In this document: one piece after another, positions 1 to 8,948 of the stretch
Position numbering within the stretch: position 1 is the first letter of the stretch
How the letters are laid out: each line of letters begins with the position of its first letter
Source: Paradesertivirga mongoliensis
Lineage (GTDB): Bacteria; Bacteroidota; Bacteroidia; Sphingobacteriales; Sphingobacteriaceae
Direction: 5' to 3'
Length of the DNA: 64,000 nucleotides
Assembly: GCF_024436395.1 (NCBI RefSeq)
Contig: NZ_JAFMZO010000002.1
Span: forward strand, 372,001 to 436,000
Program-made: the position numbers and the translations under genes
The notes under the pieces: generated by a model
The model's database searches: none
What the model saw: the letters and a program-made list of their open reading frames with translations, nothing else
Told to the model about the DNA's origin: nothing

Positions 1-679
1 CGTTAGCTGCCTGAGCACCGTAAATGGCTGCTGAAGCTGCATCTTTTAGTACATCGATAGACTCAATATCAGCAGGATTTATATTGTTTATATCTGCCCC
101 CACCAAACCGTCAATTACATATAATGGATTCGGATTGCTGATAGTACCCCTTCCCCTGATAACAACATTGATACCCGAACCCGGCTGACCGGATGTAGTG
201 GTAATTACGGCTCCCGGCGTTTGACCCTGCAACGCCTGCAGAGCATTGGTTGTACTCTGTTCCTGGATATCCTCTCCCCTAACCTGAAAGTTGGCCCCTG
301 TAGTAAGTTTCTTCTTCTGTACACCGTAACCCACATTTACAACCACCTCAGAAAGTGATGTAACGTCGGTAGCAAGCGAAACATCAATCACATTGCTGTT
401 CCCTATTCTTATTTCCTGTGTTTTCAAACCGATGGAAGTAAAAACAAGTACATCTCCGGCGCTGGCCGTGATGCTGTAATTACCATTTACATCCGTTGTT
501 ACGCCTATAGCTTTGTCTTTGATTTTTACCGATACACCTGGCACCGGCAGATTATCATCCGCGCTGATGACCGTGCCCGAAATTTTCTTTTCCTGTGAAT
601 AGCCGGGATGACTAATCATCAGTACAGAAACTAATGTCCATAGAAAGACTAAAACCTTTCGTGTTCTACTGATTTTCAT
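1..679 (-). CDS. SusC/RagA-family TonB-linked outer-membrane receptor, N-terminal part
   Basis: The gene starts at an ATG at 679 and runs off the left edge, so only about 226 residues are visible. In order they show a signal peptide ending near HPGYSQ, a carboxypeptidase-regulatory-like beta-sandwich (GTVISADDNLPVPGVSV, then GVTTDVNGNYSI), the linker VVNVGYGVQKKK, and the start of the TonB plug domain with VVIRGRGTISNPNPLYVIDG and DIESIDVLKDAASAAIYG. These are hallmark segments of SusC/RagA proteins, which import oligosaccharides or peptides with a SusD lipoprotein in the outer membrane. Substrate cannot be read from this part. A SusD partner, if present, would lie to the left of the window. 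Confidence 0.95.
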   Translation of the reverse strand, partial: MKISRTRKVLVFLWTLVSVLMISHPGYSQEKKISGTVISADDNLPVPGVSVKIKDKAIGVTTDVNGNYSITASAGDVLVFTSIGLKTQEIRIGNSNVIDVSLATDVTSLSEVVVNVGYGVQKKKLTTGANFQVRGEDIQEQSTTNALQALQGQTPGAVITTTSGQPGSGINVVIRGRGTISNPNPLYVIDGLVGADINNINPADIESIDVLKDAASAAIYGAQAAN

Positions 680-1198
680 TGTTATTGCTGGTTTATTTAG
701 TTAAGATATTGGTTATTCTTTTCTCCGTTATGCTTATGGGTTCATTCATGGAGACGCCTGCTTGAATTGTAGTAAAGTTTGGTTCATATTAAGTTGTTAG
801 GTGAATAATTTTAAATTCATTCTTTCTCTCCAGACTGTCTCCAAATTCAAGCATCGCGGTTTCCTTCTACAACTCCTTTATGGGGAATTAACTTACCATT
901 ATTCGCGATATTCAATGAGAAGGTTGCATCTCGGGACAATAAATTGGTTTATTTAATTGGTTTGATGATTACTTATGCTAAAAGCCCTTTTCTTTAGCTC
1001 TCAAGTGTTTCATCAAAATAAAATTAGCAATTAGCCAGTAACGGTATGTTTACAAATAGGGGCTCAAATGTTAACACAGCACAACACACTGAATAACAAG
1101 TACATACACATCATAAAAGATTGATTTTGGTATTCACTTCCTTTTCGCCGCATCCCTCGATGCGAGAACTGCAAACGAAAATTCTTAATCGCAGGTCT
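680..1198. other. Intergenic region, no gene seen
   Basis: This 519-base stretch lies between the receptor start and the amidase end. No convincing reading frame was found. A 9-base inverted pair (gcttgaatt near 760, aattcaagc near 845) could form a long-range hairpin in the receptor's 5' leader, but it is weak. No TAnnTTTG promoter element was found on the minus strand. Confidence 0.5.
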
Positions 1199-1891
1199 TC
1201 AGCGACTCAGATTTGATCTGTAGATTTTAATTGCCTTTACAAAAGCGGCGGCGATGTTAGGATAGTTTAAATGGTTGATCAAAAATGCAAGGTCTTCTTT
1301 ATTTGAGATAAAACCCAACTCAATTAAAATTGCTGGCGACTGATTTTGATTCAAGACGGCCAATGACTTTTCCTTAATGCCTCGCAGATTGATCCCCCGA
1401 AGTTCTGAAAGTTGCTGCTGGAAAGCCAGGGCTAGCCGCTTACTCTTTCCGGAGTATTCCTCGCTGCGTTCCATATGGTTTGTTGTATAGATTTCTATTC
1501 CCTTGATCATAGAGCGAATGCCTTCACCAACAGTATCAGCAACAGTGTTAGCATGCAATGAAATGAAGACATCACCTTTTACCAGTGCACGCTGCGAAAG
1601 CGACACAAATTCATCTCGTTCTCTGGTCATCACCACGTCAAAGCCCTCCTGTTCCAGCCGGGTCTTAACTGCCTTGGCAATAGATAATACCAGATGCTTT
1701 TCAGAAATCGCACCAGCCCTGGTGGCGCTGTCTCTACCACCGTGGCCGGGGTCGAGCACAACACGGAATTTCATCGCTGTTGTTCTTTTGAGCGTGTCGG
1801 CCAAGATCTCATCTCTTGCAGAAACAAAAAAAGGGAAAATTAAGAACGCCAATAAACACCCTACTACAAAACCAGTTTTTTTAACCATCAT
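1199..1891 (-). CDS. N-acetylmuramoyl-L-alanine amidase (Amidase_3 / AmiC-like)
   Basis: This 230-residue protein should cut the amide bond between N-acetylmuramic acid and the peptide stem of peptidoglycan. After an N-terminal hydrophobic signal segment (residues 8-24) the catalytic domain opens with VVLDPGHGG, where the His is the first zinc ligand; it continues with the conserved Glu in AISEKHLVLSIA, then DVFISLHAN (second zinc His), and ends with PAILIELGFISN, which carries the catalytic Glu. Motif order and length fit a single-domain Amidase_3 enzyme exported to the periplasm. ATG codons at 1891 and 1888 are both possible starts. It is transcribed alone on the minus strand. Confidence 0.93.
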   Translation of the reverse strand: MMVKKTGFVVGCLLAFLIFPFFVSARDEILADTLKRTTAMKFRVVLDPGHGGRDSATRAGAISEKHLVLSIAKAVKTRLEQEGFDVVMTRERDEFVSLSQRALVKGDVFISLHANTVADTVGEGIRSMIKGIEIYTTNHMERSEEYSGKSKRLALAFQQQLSELRGINLRGIKEKSLAVLNQNQSPAILIELGFISNKEDLAFLINHLNYPNIAAAFVKAIKIYRSNLSR

Positions 1892-2227
1892 CTAACTCTA
1901 TACTTCTGTACTCAAAAAAAGTTTGAGAAATCCAGCGTATCCAAAATAAGACTTTTTTAAATGCATAGATTTCGCCTAAGTCATTTATACGGGAGCTGCA
2001 AGGCCACCATTAACTAGCCCAGAAAAATAGAAATCCTTTCGTCTCTGTAGTCCTTAACGTTCCGGATACGTGACTGACATAATGGCAAAACCGGTATATA
2101 TGTATCTAATAATCAGTAATAAAAAGCGATAACATAAACAATAAATTAACATGAGAAACTGCTATTAAAATATTGTAACTTTTAAATGTAAACCTCGTTC
2201 AATAACGATAGACTAACCGCTATTGTG
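1892..2227. other. Intergenic region between divergent genes
   Basis: About 335 bases separate the amidase and BLUF starts. The part nearer the BLUF gene is AT-rich and probably holds both promoters, but I could not assign a clear consensus promoter. No reading frame, repeat or RNA structure stood out. Confidence 0.4.
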
Positions 2228-2665
2228 ATGATGAAACCCGACCAACCGCTACATAGAATTGTATATGTAAGCACCTCTGTTGACCTGCTCGCAGAAGAAC
2301 AACTTGAGGAAATACTCTCGGTGAGCCGAAAAAATAATTCAGAAAAAGATATCACGGGAATTTTGGTGTATAACGACGGTAACATTTTGCAAGTTCTGGA
2401 GGGAAGCAAGAAGGACCTTCATACTCTGTACGGTCAAATCAGCCAGGACCATAGGCACTATGGATGCATCATTTTGCAAGACACCCCTTCAGAAACCAGA
2501 AGCTTCGCCGACTGGTCCATGGGTTTTAAATCAGTTTCGCACATCGAGTTTATTCAATTAGAAGGCTACTGGGACCTGAGGAGCAAAAACATGCCGCTTA
2601 TCAATGACGACTCAGAAGGAACAATCCGGAATATCCTAAACATATTCGTTGAACAGACCCGCTAA
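2228..2665 (+). CDS. Stand-alone BLUF-domain blue-light sensor
   Basis: The protein consists of a BLUF domain and a short C-terminal tail (145 residues from the ATG at 2228). BLUF proteins bind FAD and change a hydrogen-bond network on blue-light absorption. The key residues are present: Tyr13 in RIVYVS, Asn36/37 in SRKNNSEKDITG, Gln55 in GNILQVLEG, and Trp96/Met98 in DWSMGF. There is no fused EAL or other output domain, so signalling must go through a partner. A GTG at 2225 and an ATG at 2231 are alternative starts. No obvious partner gene is adjacent. Confidence 0.93.
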   Translation: MMKPDQPLHRIVYVSTSVDLLAEEQLEEILSVSRKNNSEKDITGILVYNDGNILQVLEGSKKDLHTLYGQISQDHRHYGCIILQDTPSETRSFADWSMGFKSVSHIEFIQLEGYWDLRSKNMPLINDDSEGTIRNILNIFVEQTR

Positions 2666-2711
2666 TCGCTCCGCAAAGGTTTACCACTCAATACTTTATC
2701 ACCTATTCAAT

Positions 2712-2742
2712 TTTGTAAAAACAGATACAAGCAGTATATTTG
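2712..2742 (+). promoter_or_regulatory. Bacteroidota-type promoter
   Basis: TTTG at 2712-2715 is followed by a 19-base spacer and TATATTTG at 2735-2742. This matches the known -33 TTTG and -7 TAnnTTTG elements of the Bacteroidota housekeeping sigma factor exactly. Transcription would start near 2748. Confidence 0.75.
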
Positions 2743-2747
2743 CACCA

Positions 2748-2807
2748 GCCTATCCGAGGCTTGATGAGTTATAGAGATACTGCGACGAGCAAGCTTCTCT
2801 TTTTTTG
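2748..2807 (+). ncRNA. Candidate small RNA or attenuated leader (about 60 nt)
   Basis: Starting just after a consensus promoter, this segment ends in a terminator-like hairpin: gaggcttg (2756-2763) pairs with caagcttc (2790-2797, one G-U pair), and the 3' arm is followed within a few bases by seven T's. The unit could be a free small RNA, or a premature-termination leader for the small membrane-protein gene at 2839. No known RNA family is recognised. Confidence 0.5.
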
Positions 2808-2838
2808 TTGACCCCTAAACGGGACTTATTTTTTACAA

Positions 2839-3048
2839 TTGAAACTAATCTTATTTAGCCTCATCATGGGGCTTGCAACAATTGAAGTATGTGCAGACGT
2901 AATCCATATTGTCATAAACGGACAGTACGAGATGATTCAGAAACAAACCATCCGGCGGTTGCTCTATTTCCTTGCTATCCCTATAGAAGTAGTTCTCTTC
3001 GTTGTTAACGTGCTGGTTTATAAAAAGACAGGTATAGTTCTGTTTTAG
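2839..3048 (+). CDS. Small two-helix membrane protein, unknown function
   Basis: The frame encodes 69 residues from a TTG codon. It has a hydrophobic N-terminal segment (LILFSLIMGLATIEVC) and a second one (LLYFLAIPIEVVLFVVNVLVY) separated by a polar stretch, so a small inner-membrane protein is plausible. A consensus promoter and a hairpin with a T-run lie just upstream. I recognise no family. The TTG start and short length make this a cautious call. Confidence 0.45.
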   Translation: MKLILFSLIMGLATIEVCADVIHIVINGQYEMIQKQTIRRLLYFLAIPIEVVLFVVNVLVYKKTGIVLF

Positions 3049-3284
3049 AATACGTTATTATTTTTATTTTATAAAACAATCTTCCCTCCTCCCGTTAAAA
3101 ACGCGTCGAGTTAACGAACTTGTTACTGTGTTTATGATATATTATGAAAACAGTAATTTAGCTTAGTGAATCGTTTTAAACCAATTAACCCGCTTTACAT
3201 TTAATGGACCAGCGAGCTCACAGCCCACGATTCGGATAGATGAGCTTATACACGCTTTACGGCGGTTAAAAGACACAATTTCTA

Positions 3285-6002
3285 ATGAAAAAATTCAGCA
3301 TAAGCCGTCGCGAATTTGTTAAATCTTCAACCCTGGTTGCCGCTTCACTACCTCTAAACTCGGCCTTTGCGTCGCTGATGAATGGTCATACCAGCCCTAT
3401 CGCACAGGGCCCCGTAAACCTTAATTGGTTAGACGGCACAATACCAAGTTTGTCGGCAGGCGCTACATGGGGTGTACCCTGGCCCAAAGGTCAACTGAAA
3501 AAAAATGCCGGTTTTACCGCAGAAACACCTTCAGGAAGCAAAATCCCTCTGCAGTCATGGCCACTGGCCTACTGGCCCGACGGTTCGCTAAAATGGACAG
3601 GGCACGCACTAGGCGCCGAAACAGGCAAAGCCAAAAACCTTCGCCTTTTACCAGGCAAACCCTCCGTACCAGCAACACCCCTAAGGGTTACCGAGAGCGC
3701 CGACTTTATCGACATCAACACCGGTATCATTTCATGCAGGGTTGAAAAAAAGGGAAACACTGTAATTTCATCTCTTTCAAGGGAAGGAAAAGAAACTGCA
3801 ACCAAGGGCCGACTGGTATTATTGTGCCAGGATAAAACAGAGCCTGGCGACGACGGAACAATCAGAACGGAGCAATTTATCGGTGAAATATCGTCTGTGG
3901 TGGTGGAGCAAAAAGGCAACGTACGATCTGTAGTAAAACTAGAAGGAAGACACACTAACACACAGGGAACCGGGTGGCTATCTTTTATAATTCGACTGTA
4001 TTTCTATGCCGGCGCCGAGTCGGTCAGGATCATGCATACCATCATTTACGATGGCGACGAAAATAAAAACTTCATCAAGGGCATCGGCTTAAGATTCTCG
4101 GTGCCGCTTCAAGAGGAATTACACAATCGGCATGTCCGATTCGTTGGAGAAGGCAATGGCGTATTCGCGGAAGGCGTAAGGGGATTAAGCGGACTGAGGC
4201 ACGGCCCTGGCAGAGAGGCTTCTCTAGCGCAGGTAGACGGAAAAAAAGCGGTGATCACCGGCGATGGGATTGACGACCTTCAATATATTCCAGCCTTTGG
4301 TGATTATACCCTGTTTCAGCCCAATGCCGATTCTTTCGGGATAAGAAAGCGAACCAAGACAGGTCATTCCTGGTTAAACTCCGACCAGGGCAAACGCGCT
4401 TCAGGAACAGCCTTCCTTGGCGGCCCCTCGGGCGGTGTGGCCTTTGGGATACGTAACTTTTGGCAGAGTTATCCTGCTCAGCTTGACATCAGGAATGCTG
4501 CAACAGATACTGGTGAAATCACTATGTGGGTTTGGGCGCCAGACTCACCGGTCATGGACTTACGCTTCTATCACGACGGGATGGGCCAGAACACCTACGA
4601 GAAACAACTACGGGGTCTGGAAGTAACCTACGAAGATTACGAACCCGGCTTCGGAACGCCCAACGGCGTATCCCGCACCAGCGAAATGATGATATGGGCG
4701 CTTCCTTCCACTCCCTCACGTGCCCGGCTGGTAGAGATCGCCGACACTGTACGAAACCCTCCTATGATCGTCTGCGAGCCTCAATACTACAAAAACATGG
4801 AAATTTTTGGGGGAATATGGGATCTTCCGGACCGCTCCACACCCGAGAAGAAGGAAATTGAAGACAAACTCGACTGGTATTTCGATTTCTATAAAAATGA
4901 GATCGATCAGCGTAAGTGGTATGGATTCTGGAACTATGGAGACGTGATGCATAGCTATGATCAGGACAGACATGTGTGGAAATACGATATAGGTGGATTT
5001 GCATGGGACAATTCCGAGCTTTCAACTGATCTGTGGCTTTGGTACTATTTTCTCCGCACCGGACGCCCTGACGCCTTCAGGATAGCTGAAGCTATGACCA
5101 GGCACACGGGCGAAGTGGATGTCCATCACACAGGGCCCTTCGCACCGCTCGGCTCTCGACATAATGTAATGCACTGGGGATGCAGCGCGAAGCAACTACG
5201 AATCAGCACTGCTACTAATCGCAGGTATTATTATTATCTGACAGCAGACGAGCGCGTGGGCGATCTTATGCGCGAACAGGTGAACGCAGATAAAACCCTC
5301 CTGGTGATTCAGCCCAACCGGAAAGTTCGTCGCGGAAAGCAAACCGAACCCAATCCCGACGGTGCCTTCGCAAATATTGGCTTCGGAACGGATTGGGGAG
5401 CACTTGCAGGTGCGTGGCTCACCGAATGGGAGCGCAGTGGAGATCAAAAAGTGAGAGATAAACTGCTTAACAGTATGCGCACAATCGCCGCTCAGCCGCA
5501 TGGCTTTTTTTCCTCGGGAGGAATGATGGAGCTGGCCACCGGAAAGTTCACCATCACAACAGGTAACCAGGTAGGCGCATCACATTTAAGTGCGGTATTC
5601 GGCCTTGTAGAAGTATGTGCCGAATTGGTTAAAACAGTTGATATGCCAGAGTTTGAGAAAGCATGGCTGCAATATTGTGAACTATATAACGCCTCGGCCG
5701 AAGAACAGAGCAAAGAATTGGGACGGGCACTTGGGTCTCTGAATCTGGCCCAAAGCCACTCAAGGCTCACAGCCTTTGCTGCGAAACGCAAACAAGACGA
5801 CCAGCTCGCCAAACGTGCATGGAACGAATTCAAGCATTCGAAAGGTGGCATAACAGCCGACTTTACCCCGAAGACAGAACGCATCCTCGGCCCCTTGGTA
5901 CTTAACCCGATAAACGAAGCCCGCGGCGTTTCTACAAATTCAGCAGCACAATGGGGATTATCTGCCATTCAATGCCTGGCACTTATAGGAGATAAAATAT
6001 AG
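3285..6002 (+). CDS. Tat-exported PcRGLX/YetA-like protein, probable exo-rhamnogalacturonan lyase (PL26-related)
   Basis: This 905-residue protein begins with a twin-arginine signal (SRREFVKSS, then a hydrophobic stretch ending near AFAS), so it should leave the cytoplasm folded. The mature N-terminus has the segment SLSAGATWGVPWPKGQLK and, further on, LAYWPDGSLKWTGHA, which are typical of the RIFT-barrel domain of PcRGLX/YetA-like proteins; the remainder has the length expected for the central helical toroid and C-terminal beta domains of that family. Known members (PL26) release unsaturated galacturonosyl-rhamnose from rhamnogalacturonan I. The gene stands alone. A PL9-type pectate lyase at 33809 is a possible functional partner. 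Substrate is inferred, not shown. Confidence 0.78.
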   Translation: MKKFSISRREFVKSSTLVAASLPLNSAFASLMNGHTSPIAQGPVNLNWLDGTIPSLSAGATWGVPWPKGQLKKNAGFTAETPSGSKIPLQSWPLAYWPDGSLKWTGHALGAETGKAKNLRLLPGKPSVPATPLRVTESADFIDINTGIISCRVEKKGNTVISSLSREGKETATKGRLVLLCQDKTEPGDDGTIRTEQFIGEISSVVVEQKGNVRSVVKLEGRHTNTQGTGWLSFIIRLYFYAGAESVRIMHTIIYDGDENKNFIKGIGLRFSVPLQEELHNRHVRFVGEGNGVFAEGVRGLSGLRHGPGREASLAQVDGKKAVITGDGIDDLQYIPAFGDYTLFQPNADSFGIRKRTKTGHSWLNSDQGKRASGTAFLGGPSGGVAFGIRNFWQSYPAQLDIRNAATDTGEITMWVWAPDSPVMDLRFYHDGMGQNTYEKQLRGLEVTYEDYEPGFGTPNGVSRTSEMMIWALPSTPSRARLVEIADTVRNPPMIVCEPQYYKNMEIFGGIWDLPDRSTPEKKEIEDKLDWYFDFYKNEIDQRKWYGFWNYGDVMHSYDQDRHVWKYDIGGFAWDNSELSTDLWLWYYFLRTGRPDAFRIAEAMTRHTGEVDVHHTGPFAPLGSRHNVMHWGCSAKQLRISTATNRRYYYYLTADERVGDLMREQVNADKTLLVIQPNRKVRRGKQTEPNPDGAFANIGFGTDWGALAGAWLTEWERSGDQKVRDKLLNSMRTIAAQPHGFFSSGGMMELATGKFTITTGNQVGASHLSAVFGLVEVCAELVKTVDMPEFEKAWLQYCELYNASAEEQSKELGRALGSLNLAQSHSRLTAFAAKRKQDDQLAKRAWNEFKHSKGGITADFTPKTERILGPLVLNPINEARGVSTNSAAQWGLSAIQCLALIGDKI

Positions 6003-6010
6003 CACCGGCC

Positions 6011-6036
6011 AGCCGGGATTTAAAAATAGCCCGGCT
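6011..6036. terminator. Hairpin between convergent genes
   Basis: agccggg and cccggct form a 7-base-pair stem with an AT-rich loop between the convergent genes ending at 6002 and 6042. There is no long T-run, so termination strength is uncertain. Confidence 0.5.
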
Positions 6037-6041
6037 GAGCT

Positions 6042-7343
6042 CTATCTGGCAATCTCAATCTTAACTTTCTTATTCTTGATCTTCTCTCCTCGTAACGAAC
6101 CAGTTAACGTCTGTATTTTTTGTCGCTTAACCGCAACATAGGAAGAATGGTCTAACACCTCAATCAAACCCAGATCCTCTTTAGACAACTTTCCCTTCTG
6201 GAGTAATAATCCCACAATATCTACCTTGTTAACCTTATCTTTCTTACCCGCAGCAATATAAAGCGTGGCCCATTCCGATTGTTGAGGAAGATGGTTATCG
6301 CTGTTTAGCTTCTCAACGTGTGGCATTTCCTTCAGATAAACCGGCATTTCCTCTTCAGTCATAATCAAATACGAAGTTCCGCCTGCATTCATTCTGGCGG
6401 TGCGCCCGTTACGATGTAAAAAGGCCTGCTCATTGTGCGGAAGCTGATAATGAATAATGTATTCTATTTCAGGAATATCCAAACCCCTGGAAGCCAGATC
6501 GGTAGTTATTAGCAGGTTATGACTTCCGTTTCTAAACTTTATAAGGGCAAGCTCCCGGTCTTCCTGTTCCATGCCGCCATGAAAAATATCGTGAGACAAA
6601 CCTTTCTCAAATAGCAGATCGCTTATCCGCTCGACAGCCTCACGATGGTTGCAAAAAATGAGCGTTGGCTTTGCGCCAATCGTACAAATGAGAGAAAAGA
6701 GAATTTCCAGTTTATCTGCAGGATTGGCGAGAACCGCTTTAAGCTCGAGTTGCTGGCCTGGCGTATAGGCTTCAAGAAAATTGACCTCAACTGGGTGCTT
6801 GAGGCCTGCAAATGCAGGAATCTGTTGCATATGAGTCGCCGAAGTAAGAATTCGCCGGTCTAAAGCAAGCAGCCTGTTAATGATGTAAGCCATATCCGTT
6901 TCGAAGCCAAATTCAAGGGCTTTGTCAAACTCATCCAACACCAGAGTCTTAATTTCAGCTAGCCGAAAATTCTCGTTTCTGATATGATAAGCAAGTCGAC
7001 CGGGTGTACCTACGAGCACGGAAGGGGGCTGCGACAAATTATTTTTCTCAATTTTCGTATTATGTCCGCCATAGCAGCAGTTTATTTTATAACCGGTACC
7101 CATAGCCTTAAACACCTGTTCAATCTGGAGAGCCAATTCTCGTGATGGAACAATGATCATTGCCTGCACGCCTTCTACCCCCGCTTTTAAACGCTTCAAT
7201 ACGGGCAAGAGAAAACCCAGCGTTTTTCCCGAACCGGTGGGAGACAGAAGAATCATATCATTCTTTCCGGCGGCATCTATCGCAGCGATCTGCATTTTAT
7301 TTAGGCTGCTAATGTTCAGGTTCTCTAAAGCAATTTCAATCAT
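6042..7343 (-). CDS. DEAD-box RNA helicase, DbpA-like
   Basis: The protein (about 433 residues from the ATG at 7343) has the helicase core motifs SPTGSGKT (I), PSRELALQ (Ia), GTPGRL (Ib), DEFD (II), SAT (III) and HRNGRTARM (VI). The C-terminus (GKKDKVNKVDIVGLLLQKG, then SYVAV and GEKIKNKKVKIEIAR) matches the DbpA-type RNA-binding domain that recognises hairpin 92 of 23S rRNA, so a role in large-subunit assembly is likely. Motif II reads DEFD instead of DEAD. An upstream in-frame ATG at 7394 would add 17 residues that do not resemble the family. Confidence 0.9.
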   Translation of the reverse strand: MIEIALENLNISSLNKMQIAAIDAAGKNDMILLSPTGSGKTLGFLLPVLKRLKAGVEGVQAMIIVPSRELALQIEQVFKAMGTGYKINCCYGGHNTKIEKNNLSQPPSVLVGTPGRLAYHIRNENFRLAEIKTLVLDEFDKALEFGFETDMAYIINRLLALDRRILTSATHMQQIPAFAGLKHPVEVNFLEAYTPGQQLELKAVLANPADKLEILFSLICTIGAKPTLIFCNHREAVERISDLLFEKGLSHDIFHGGMEQEDRELALIKFRNGSHNLLITTDLASRGLDIPEIEYIIHYQLPHNEQAFLHRNGRTARMNAGGTSYLIMTEEEMPVYLKEMPHVEKLNSDNHLPQQSEWATLYIAAGKKDKVNKVDIVGLLLQKGKLSKEDLGLIEVLDHSSYVAVKRQKIQTLTGSLRGEKIKNKKVKIEIAR

Positions 7344-7468
7344 ATAGCCTGCAAAGGTAGTCCAAATAGCGCAAGACCCGTTATATCGCACCATTCAATT
7401 ACAAGTGGATTTCTAACAAGTTCCATTTACTGTTATCTTGGGCCACGTTATACCTTAGTTTTTTTGCG

Positions 7469-8068
7469 ATGATTTGGTACGAAGAAGAAGTAAAACATTT
7501 AGAGAGAGAGGGTAAAAATCTAAAATACCGGCCCGATACGGCATTTTACGGAAGCTCTTCCATCAGGCTATGGCACTCACTCTACGACGATTTTCAACCC
7601 TACAAACCCGTAAATCTCGGATTTGGAGGGTCTACTCTCGCCGCCTGCGTATGGTATTTTGAACGCATATTTCACCATTATCATCCTGGGTCAATCATTA
7701 TCTATGCTGGTGATAACGACCTGGGCGACGGCAGGCACCCTGAAGAAGTATTTATTTTTTTTCAGCAGCTGGTGGTTAAAATAATGGCCCGGTACGGAGA
7801 TATTCCATGTTATTATATCTCGATTAAGCCCAGCCTTACCCGCTGGAATATTATAGAAAGCCTGAAATTCACCAACTATCTTATTGAAAATGAGATAAGC
7901 CGGATGAATAATAACTGGAACTTTGTAAACACCTACAACAGAATGGTAGACAAGAACGGCTACCCTAAAAAAGAATACCTGGATAATGATGACTTGCATT
8001 TAAACAAAGAGGGATACGAGCTGTGGAAACAAATCTTGCTTTCCAAGCTTTCACATGGTAACATCTAA
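7469..8068 (+). CDS. SGNH/GDSL-type hydrolase
   Basis: This 199-residue protein shows the four SGNH blocks in order: GSSS (nucleophile Ser near residue 29), GFGGS (block II Gly), GDND (block III Asn) and DDLHLN near the C-terminus (catalytic Asp and His). Such enzymes remove acetyl or acyl groups from sugars or lipids. No signal peptide is visible, so it is probably cytosolic. It lies 24 bases before an esterase gene on the same strand, which suggests co-transcription. Confidence 0.85.
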   Translation: MIWYEEEVKHLEREGKNLKYRPDTAFYGSSSIRLWHSLYDDFQPYKPVNLGFGGSTLAACVWYFERIFHHYHPGSIIIYAGDNDLGDGRHPEEVFIFFQQLVVKIMARYGDIPCYYISIKPSLTRWNIIESLKFTNYLIENEISRMNNNWNFVNTYNRMVDKNGYPKKEYLDNDDLHLNKEGYELWKQILLSKLSHGNI

Positions 8069-8092
8069 CAACGGCTTTGTCAATCTGAGAGA

Positions 8093-8821
8093 ATGAACCG
8101 CGAGTATTACAAATGGTATAGTCCAGTCCTGGAAAAGGATATGGAACTGCTGGTTTTTGGACATAGTGGAGCATGTGTACTGTTCTTTCCACCACGTACC
8201 GGCCGGTTTTATGAGTATGAAAACTGGCGACTGATAGAAACGCTACAATCGAAAATAGAGCAAGGCTTTTTACAGGTATATTGTGTTGACAGTATAGACG
8301 TAGAGAGTTTTTATAGCGAGGGTACCTTCCCCGACAGAAAGATGGCCCGCCATCTGCAATATGAGCAGTATATATTAAACGAGGTGCTACCGCTTATGCA
8401 CTATAAAAACCCCGGCTCGTATATGATTGCTGCGGGCTGCAGCATGGGAGCCTATCATGCAGTAAACTTTGCGTTTAAATACCCGCAATATATCAGTAAG
8501 ATAGTTGCTATGAGCGGAAGGTATGACTTAACACAGCAGCTTAACCATTATAACGATCTTCTTGAAGGATACTGGGATGAGACCATCTATTTTAACATGC
8601 CATCCCAATACATTCACAACATCTCTGAGCAGGATCTGCTCAATGCGCTACGGCGACTCGAAATAGTGTTGGCGGTTGGCCGGGATGACCCTTTTTGCGA
8701 AAACAACAAAGCGCTTAGCGAAGCGCTGAAAAGCAAAGGCATAAATAACCAGCTTTTTATTTGGGATGGCGAAGCCCACCGGGCGAGAGACTGGCGTAAA
8801 ATGCTGGATATATATTTATAA
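8093..8821 (+). CDS. Esterase-D-like alpha/beta hydrolase
   Basis: The 242-residue product has the nucleophile elbow GCSMG near residue 120, an acidic residue in the VGRDDPF loop, and a C-terminal GEAHRARDW that supplies the catalytic His. This order fits the PF00756 esterase family. The protein lacks a signal peptide. It follows the SGNH hydrolase gene closely, so the two may act on related ester substrates. The natural substrate cannot be read from the sequence. Confidence 0.82.
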   Translation: MNREYYKWYSPVLEKDMELLVFGHSGACVLFFPPRTGRFYEYENWRLIETLQSKIEQGFLQVYCVDSIDVESFYSEGTFPDRKMARHLQYEQYILNEVLPLMHYKNPGSYMIAAGCSMGAYHAVNFAFKYPQYISKIVAMSGRYDLTQQLNHYNDLLEGYWDETIYFNMPSQYIHNISEQDLLNALRRLEIVLAVGRDDPFCENNKALSEALKSKGINNQLFIWDGEAHRARDWRKMLDIYL

Positions 8822-8895
8822 TTAACAGATAAACTACCTTAAAATAACAAGATATAATTTCAGTTGAATTGATTTTCTTTCTTAAAAATGGCGCC

Positions 8896-8925
8896 CAATT
8901 GTTTTAGAAGAAGCCAAAACAATTG
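8896..8925. promoter_or_regulatory. Inverted repeat ahead of the receiver gene
   Basis: caattgtttt (8896-8905) and aaaacaattg (8916-8925) form a perfect 10-base inverted repeat 24 bases before the start at 8949. It may be a protein-binding site or a leader hairpin. There is no T-run after it. Confidence 0.4.
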
Positions 8926-8948
8926 TCCTGTAAAGTTGTAGTGTTGCT

